Assembly: GCA_020217115.1 (NCBI GenBank)
Contig: JAIWOA010000039.1
Location: 1-10,000, forward strand
Length of the DNA stretch: 10,000 nt
DNA from: Calditerrivibrio sp.
Lineage (GTDB): Bacteria; Chrysiogenota; Deferribacteres; Deferribacterales; Calditerrivibrionaceae
Direction: 5' to 3'
This document shows, piece after piece, positions 6,467 through 10,000 of this stretch (position 1 is its first letter; every line of letters begins with the position of its first letter). The position numbers and the translations under genes were made by a program. The notes beneath the pieces are model-generated. The model was not told where the DNA came from. It saw nothing but the letters and a program-made list of their open reading frames with translations, and did not search any database.

Positions 6467-7237
6467 CTATTCAGCTACTACAAAAGCACCGGGGAAAGAT
6501 TTTTCTATAGTTATCAGTTTTACCTCTGCACTTTGTCTTGACTCAAAACCGACCAATCTTACCCTGTAAAATTTTTGTCCCTTTATGTTAGCTTCTACAA
6601 TATTTGAGTTTAAAAATTTTGCAGCTAAAATCTCTGCATTGTTTTTTTCCACAAAAGCCCCTATCTGAATATAGAAATTACCTCTATTGATATCAATCGG
6701 CTTTCCATTCATTACAAACTCCTTTGGTGATTCTGAGAGTAATGTAATTTTGACTTTTCCTGTCCCCTTATCAGCTATCCCTATTTCTTTAGCAGCTTTA
6801 TAGGATAGGTCTATTATTCTATCCTTTACAAATGGTCCTCTATCATTTATTCTGACAACAATTTCCTTACCATTTTCAAGGGATTTTACAAGAACTGTGC
6901 TGCCTAATGGCAATAATTTGTGGGCAGCAGTCATATCATGCATGTTGTAGATTTCTTTACTTGATGTAAGCTTTCCATGAAAATCAGCTCCATACCAGGA
7001 GGCGATCCCCTCTTCTTCATATTTGTGTATATAATCCAATGGGTAGTATGTAACCCCAAAGACAGTATACGGTTTTCCATACACCATGCTTTCAATCTTA
7101 TTTTTACCATTGGTCTGATCTATATTTGATGATTCAGATTTTGAAGGAGTCTCCTCCTGATCATCTAAAATTATTATTTTTGCATTTATATTAACTGCAT
7201 AGATTAACATTATTATGAAAACTATAATATACTTCAT
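6467..7237 (-). CDS. rlpA: RlpA septal lytic transglycosylase, SPOR-domain protein
   Basis: Cleaves glycan strands lacking stem peptides (denuded peptidoglycan) at the division site. With the start chosen here it is 256 residues. A signal peptide (1-19, NINA then Lys) has no lipobox cysteine, so this RlpA is probably periplasmic rather than lipid-anchored, unlike the E. coli form. The DPBB domain (about 77-168) begins GIASWYG and keeps the three residues implicated in catalysis: Glu95, His106 (AAHKLLP) and Asp132 (NDRGP). A SPOR domain (about 187-256, NFYIQIGAF) binds denuded septal glycan. AAGGAG at 7245-7250 is seven bases from ATG 7237; ATG 7240 is also possible, while an upstream ATG at 7282 lacks this support and would spoil the signal. 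The start lies 47 bases inside mnmH. Confidence 0.93.
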   Translation of the reverse strand: MKYIIVFIIMLIYAVNINAKIIILDDQEETPSKSESSNIDQTNGKNKIESMVYGKPYTVFGVTYYPLDYIHKYEEEGIASWYGADFHGKLTSSKEIYNMHDMTAAHKLLPLGSTVLVKSLENGKEIVVRINDRGPFVKDRIIDLSYKAAKEIGIADKGTGKVKITLLSESPKEFVMNGKPIDINRGNFYIQIGAFVEKNNAEILAAKFLNSNIVEANIKGQKFYRVRLVGFESRQSAEVKLITIEKSFPGAFVVAE

Positions 7238-8261
7238 CATATATCTCCTTAATTTTTTTGATCCCTTCATCGATAGAATCAAAGCTTATTTCCCTGTTTA
7301 CTTTCTCAATATAGGAGTGTTTATACAAAGGATCATAGTATTTTACAAGAATTATTTCAGTAAATTTTTCAAATTCACCCCTGTCAAGAAGATCAAGCAT
7401 CTCATTGTAAAGATTTCCATCCAGATATCTTTTGATCTTATTAAGAGAATTTTTTATCTCTGCAATGTTGTTCTGGGGGTTGTAGTTTTCTATGGTAAAT
7501 TTAATTCTAAATTCTATTGAAGGTTTTACAAGTACTCCAAACCCTGAAGTCATTTTCTTAAAAATATTTTTAGGGATTACAACTTTTCCTACCTTTTTAC
7601 TCTCACCTTCAGTCAGAATAAGCTTTTTTTGCCTGCAGATAAGGTCGTAGTAGATGTTGCTTTCAAAATTCTTCTGAGTCACAAAAGGGTAACCAGCTTC
7701 CTCTATATGCCCAAAACTTGACCCCTTATGGCATGCATACTTTTCTATATCAAGGAATGGGTATTGATCAGAATTAATAAAACTCAAGATCTTTGTCTTT
7801 GCTGAACCTGTTGGACCGTACACAGTAATAAAATTAAATTTGCCAACATCCTCTTCCATGAACCTGTTTACTTCTGATCTATAGGATTTGTATCCACCTG
7901 ATAGTCTTGATACTGTAAGTCCTGCAAGCCTTGAAAATGTCACAGATGCTTCACTTCTCAATCCACCTCGCCAGCAATATATCAAAGTGTCACCAAACCT
8001 ATCGGTGACATCCTTTACCTTCATAATAAAATCTTCAAGCTTTGGGGCTACAATTGAGACACCCTTCAATCTTGCATCTTTATGCCCCTTTTGTTTGTAA
8101 ATTGTCCCCACAATAGCCCTTTCTTCATTGTTCAATATCGGTATATTGATGGCATTAGGGATATGATCCTCTAAAAATTCATTTTCTGATCTAACATCAA
8201 TTATCCCTATTTCTTTGTATCTTTTATCAAACAGAAAAGAAATATCAACCAGATCTCTCAT
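7191..8261 (-). CDS. mnmH: tRNA 2-selenouridine synthase MnmH (SelU/YbbB)
   Basis: Replaces sulphur by selenium in the 2-thiouridine at the wobble position of tRNAs, via a geranylated intermediate, using selenophosphate. The 356 residues, normal for the family, have an N-terminal rhodanese domain (about 5-130) with catalytic Cys96 in IYCWRGGLRS. The P-loop domain has Walker A GPTGSAKT at 149-156. Family motifs HKGSSFG (about 178-184) and the TEGESKKVGK segment are present. The start is the first ATG and fits the family, but its Shine-Dalgarno (AAGAG) is weak and the -10 box is almost on the ATG. The 3' end overlaps the rlpA start by 47 bases. MnmH implies selenophosphate synthetase (SelD) elsewhere in the genome. 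Divergent from gatC. Confidence 0.95.
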   Translation of the reverse strand: MRDLVDISFLFDKRYKEIGIIDVRSENEFLEDHIPNAINIPILNNEERAIVGTIYKQKGHKDARLKGVSIVAPKLEDFIMKVKDVTDRFGDTLIYCWRGGLRSEASVTFSRLAGLTVSRLSGGYKSYRSEVNRFMEEDVGKFNFITVYGPTGSAKTKILSFINSDQYPFLDIEKYACHKGSSFGHIEEAGYPFVTQKNFESNIYYDLICRQKKLILTEGESKKVGKVVIPKNIFKKMTSGFGVLVKPSIEFRIKFTIENYNPQNNIAEIKNSLNKIKRYLDGNLYNEMLDLLDRGEFEKFTEIILVKYYDPLYKHSYIEKVNREISFDSIDEGIKKIKEIYDEVYYSFHNNVNLCS

Positions 8262-8267
8262 ATGGCT

Positions 8268-8296
8268 CTTATAGTATAAAAGAAATCAATTTACAA
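8268..8296 (-). promoter_or_regulatory. Putative mnmH promoter, -35 shared with gatC promoter
   Basis: On the - strand TTGTAA (8291-8296) and TATAAG (8268-8273) are separated by 17 bases. The predicted start falls near 8261-8262, at or next to the mnmH ATG, implying a leaderless or nearly leaderless message. The -35 box is the complement of the gatC -35 box. The -10 is good but the -35 is only fair. Confidence 0.4.
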
Positions 8297-8318
8297 TTTT
8301 ATTTTTTAATTATATAAT
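8290..8318 (+). promoter_or_regulatory. Sigma-70-type promoter of gatCA
   Basis: TTTACA (8290-8295) and a perfect TATAAT (8313-8318) are exactly 17 bases apart, a near-ideal housekeeping promoter. RNA should start near 8325, giving a leader of about 29 bases that includes GGAGG at 8345-8349 before ATG 8354. Confidence 0.75.
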
Positions 8319-8353
8319 ACAAAAATCTATTTTGTGTTATATCTGGAGGAAAA

Positions 8354-8647
8354 ATGAGTGAAATGGTTACTGAAAAAGATGTAAAGTATATAGCAAAATT
8401 ATCCAAATTGAGTTTTGGAGATGATGAAATTAGTAGGTTTGCAGATGAATTGAGTAACATTTTGAAATATATCGATAAATTAAATGAACTTGACACCTCC
8501 GATGTTGCTCCAACATCACATGTTCTTGATATCTGTAATGTTACAAGGGAGGATATCCCAGAGAGGAAAATATCGAGGGAAGATGCTTTAAAAAACGCTC
8601 CAGAAGAGGGTTATAACCATTTCAAAGTACCAAGAATAATTGAATAA
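8354..8647 (+). CDS. gatC: Asp/Glu-tRNA amidotransferase subunit C (GatC)
   Basis: Small subunit of GatCAB, which converts Glu-tRNA(Gln) and Asp-tRNA(Asn) to Gln-tRNA(Gln) and Asn-tRNA(Asn). The 97 residues match the usual size. The N-terminal helices have VKYIAKLSKLSFGDDE (about 10-25) and the ELSNILKYIDKLNELDT stretch. The linker DVAPTSHVLD and the C-terminal FKVPRIIE are diagnostic; the chain wraps GatA and bridges to GatB. GGAGG at 8345-8349 sits four bases before ATG. First gene of the unit, with gatA 13 bases on. gatB is not in the window. Confidence 0.95.
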   Translation: MSEMVTEKDVKYIAKLSKLSFGDDEISRFADELSNILKYIDKLNELDTSDVAPTSHVLDICNVTREDIPERKISREDALKNAPEEGYNHFKVPRIIE

Positions 8648-8660
8648 ATAAGAGGTTAAT

Positions 8661-10000
8661 ATGGATCTTTTAAATGCAACATTAAAAACACACGCAGAAC
8701 TAATAAAATCTAAAAAAATATCTTCAAAGGAGATGTTACATTTTTATTTAGACAGAATAAATAGATATGATAGTAGAATCAATGCATTTATTACGATAAA
8801 TGAAAAAGCCCTTGAAGAAGCTGAAAAGTATGATTCAATGGTATCAAATAATGAAGATATACCACCTTTTGCCGGTGTACCAATAGCTTTAAAGGATAAT
8901 ATGGTGACAAAAGATCTTTTGACTACCTGCTCATCAAATATCTTGAATAATTTTGTTCCCCCATATGATGCAACGGTTGTTAAGCATCTCAAAGATGCTG
9001 GGTTTATAATTATTGGAAAACTAAATATGGATGAATTTGCTATGGGATCATCCTGTGAAACATCCTTTTATAAAAAGACAGTGAATCCATACAACACAGA
9101 TTGTGTCCCCGGAGGTTCAAGTGGTGGATCTGCTGCTTCTGTGGCTGCAAGGCTTGTACCTGCTGCTTTGGGTAGCGATACTGGAGGATCAATAAGACAG
9201 CCAGCTTCACTATGTAACGTAGTAGGGATGAAGCCTACCTACGGAAGGGTTTCAAGATATGGTTTGATAGCTTTTGCTTCAAGTCTGGATCAGATAGGTC
9301 CAATGACAAAGACTGTTGAAGATAGTGTCTCTCTGATGGAAGTGATTGGTAAATATGATAAAAATGATTCCACTTCATTTAAAAAAGATGATTTTAACTA
9401 TAATAATAACTTTGCAAATTCTATAAAAGGGTTAAAGATAGGTTTACCAAAGGAATATTTTGCAGAGGGTATCAGTGACGATGTAAAAAATGCCATAAAG
9501 AGTTCTGTAGATTTTTTTGCATCACATGGTGCTGAGATTGTAGATATAAATATGCCCCACACTGACTATGCTGTAGCAGTATACTACATTATTGCAACGG
9601 CTGAGGCTTCCAGTAATCTTGCAAGATTTGATGGAGTGAAATATGGCTTTAGAGCAAAAGCTAACGATCTGCAGGAGATGTATACATTTTCAAGATCTGA
9701 AGGGTTTGGCACAGAGGTTAAAAGGAGAATTATGCTTGGAACATATGTGCTGAGTTCTGGATATTACGATGCCTATTATCTTAAAGCTCAAAAAGTTAGG
9801 ACCTTGATAAAAAATGACTTTCTAAATGCTTTCAAAAAAGTTGATTTTATATTAACTCCCACATCTCCTACTACCGCTTTCAAATTGGGTGCAAAGTCAA
9901 ATGATCCTTTGCAGATGTATCTTAGTGATATATACACAATTTCTCTAAATCTCTTTGGAGGGTGTGGTATTTCAATCCCTGCAGGATTCGATTCGAACGG
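8661..10000 (+). CDS. gatA: Asp/Glu-tRNA amidotransferase subunit A (GatA), 3' end outside window
   Basis: Amidase subunit of GatCAB: hydrolyses glutamine to supply ammonia, which is tunnelled to GatB for amidation of the mischarged tRNA. About 446 residues are present, against roughly 480-490 for full-length GatA, so only the C-terminal tail is missing. The amidase Ser-cisSer-Lys triad is complete: Lys78 (ALKDN), Ser153 in the GGSSGGS loop (151-157) and nucleophile Ser177 (DTGGSIRQ). KPTYGRVSRYGL and LTPTSPTTAF are further family marks. AAGAGG at 8650-8655 is five bases before ATG 8661. Frame is intact to the window edge. Confidence 0.96.
   Translation, partial: MDLLNATLKTHAELIKSKKISSKEMLHFYLDRINRYDSRINAFITINEKALEEAEKYDSMVSNNEDIPPFAGVPIALKDNMVTKDLLTTCSSNILNNFVPPYDATVVKHLKDAGFIIIGKLNMDEFAMGSSCETSFYKKTVNPYNTDCVPGGSSGGSAASVAARLVPAALGSDTGGSIRQPASLCNVVGMKPTYGRVSRYGLIAFASSLDQIGPMTKTVEDSVSLMEVIGKYDKNDSTSFKKDDFNYNNNFANSIKGLKIGLPKEYFAEGISDDVKNAIKSSVDFFASHGAEIVDINMPHTDYAVAVYYIIATAEASSNLARFDGVKYGFRAKANDLQEMYTFSRSEGFGTEVKRRIMLGTYVLSSGYYDAYYLKAQKVRTLIKNDFLNAFKKVDFILTPTSPTTAFKLGAKSNDPLQMYLSDIYTISLNLFGGCGISIPAGFDSN

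Noticed and set aside
7238..7282. Upstream ATG at 7282 as the rlpA start
   Set aside because: It places a charged stretch before the signal peptide and ignores the strong AAGGAG at 7245-7250.
8744..8992. 82-codon frame on the - strand inside gatA
   Set aside because: Lies over the conserved amidase domain; shadow frame.

Overview
The window is AT-rich, gene-dense bacterial chromosome with short intergenic gaps. It carries Gram-negative features: flagellar rod genes with a FlgA P-ring chaperone, a predicted outer-membrane lipoprotein and type IV prepilins. MnmH, RlpA and the GatCA amidotransferase are also present. This mix, with a sigma-54 promoter ahead of the rod genes, fits a motile, piliated, possibly thermophilic anaerobe such as a Deferribacterota member (Calditerrivibrio/Deferribacter type). 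That placement is inference from gene content and style; no marker here proves it.

Left block (1-3195, + strand). The last 30 codons of an unidentified gene end at 93. A near-consensus sigma-54 promoter (110-125) then leads into a four-gene unit: a small predicted lipoprotein, flgF, flgG and flgA. Gaps are 1-10 bases and several Shine-Dalgarno sites lie inside the preceding gene, so these are very likely one transcript. FlgF and FlgG build the rod; FlgA helps the P ring assemble around it. The lipoprotein may act at the same envelope site, but its function is unknown.

Middle block (3303-5705, - strand). In transcription order: an MSHA-like type IV pilin, a strong intercistronic stem-loop, a second pilin-like protein, and a 455-residue polytopic membrane protein of no recognised family. 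The pilin is preceded by a TTGACA box and helically spaced A-tracts. This looks like a small pilus locus with an uncharacterised membrane partner.

Right block (5852-8261, - strand). In transcription order: mnmH (tRNA 2-selenouridine synthase), rlpA (septal lytic transglycosylase, 47-base overlap with mnmH) and a DnaQ-like DEDDh 3'-5' exonuclease. This is a tight housekeeping-style operon with no obvious shared pathway.

Right end (8354-10000, + strand). gatC and the first ~446 codons of gatA, subunits of the Asp-tRNA(Asn)/Glu-tRNA(Gln) amidotransferase, start from a strong sigma-70-type promoter divergent from mnmH. gatA runs off the window.

No tRNA, rRNA, CRISPR array, insertion sequence or phage gene was seen. 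No gene-free stretch exceeds 300 bases. The largest is about 146 bases (5706-5851), holding the pilin promoter region; 3196-3302 is an AT-rich convergent gap with no convincing terminator.
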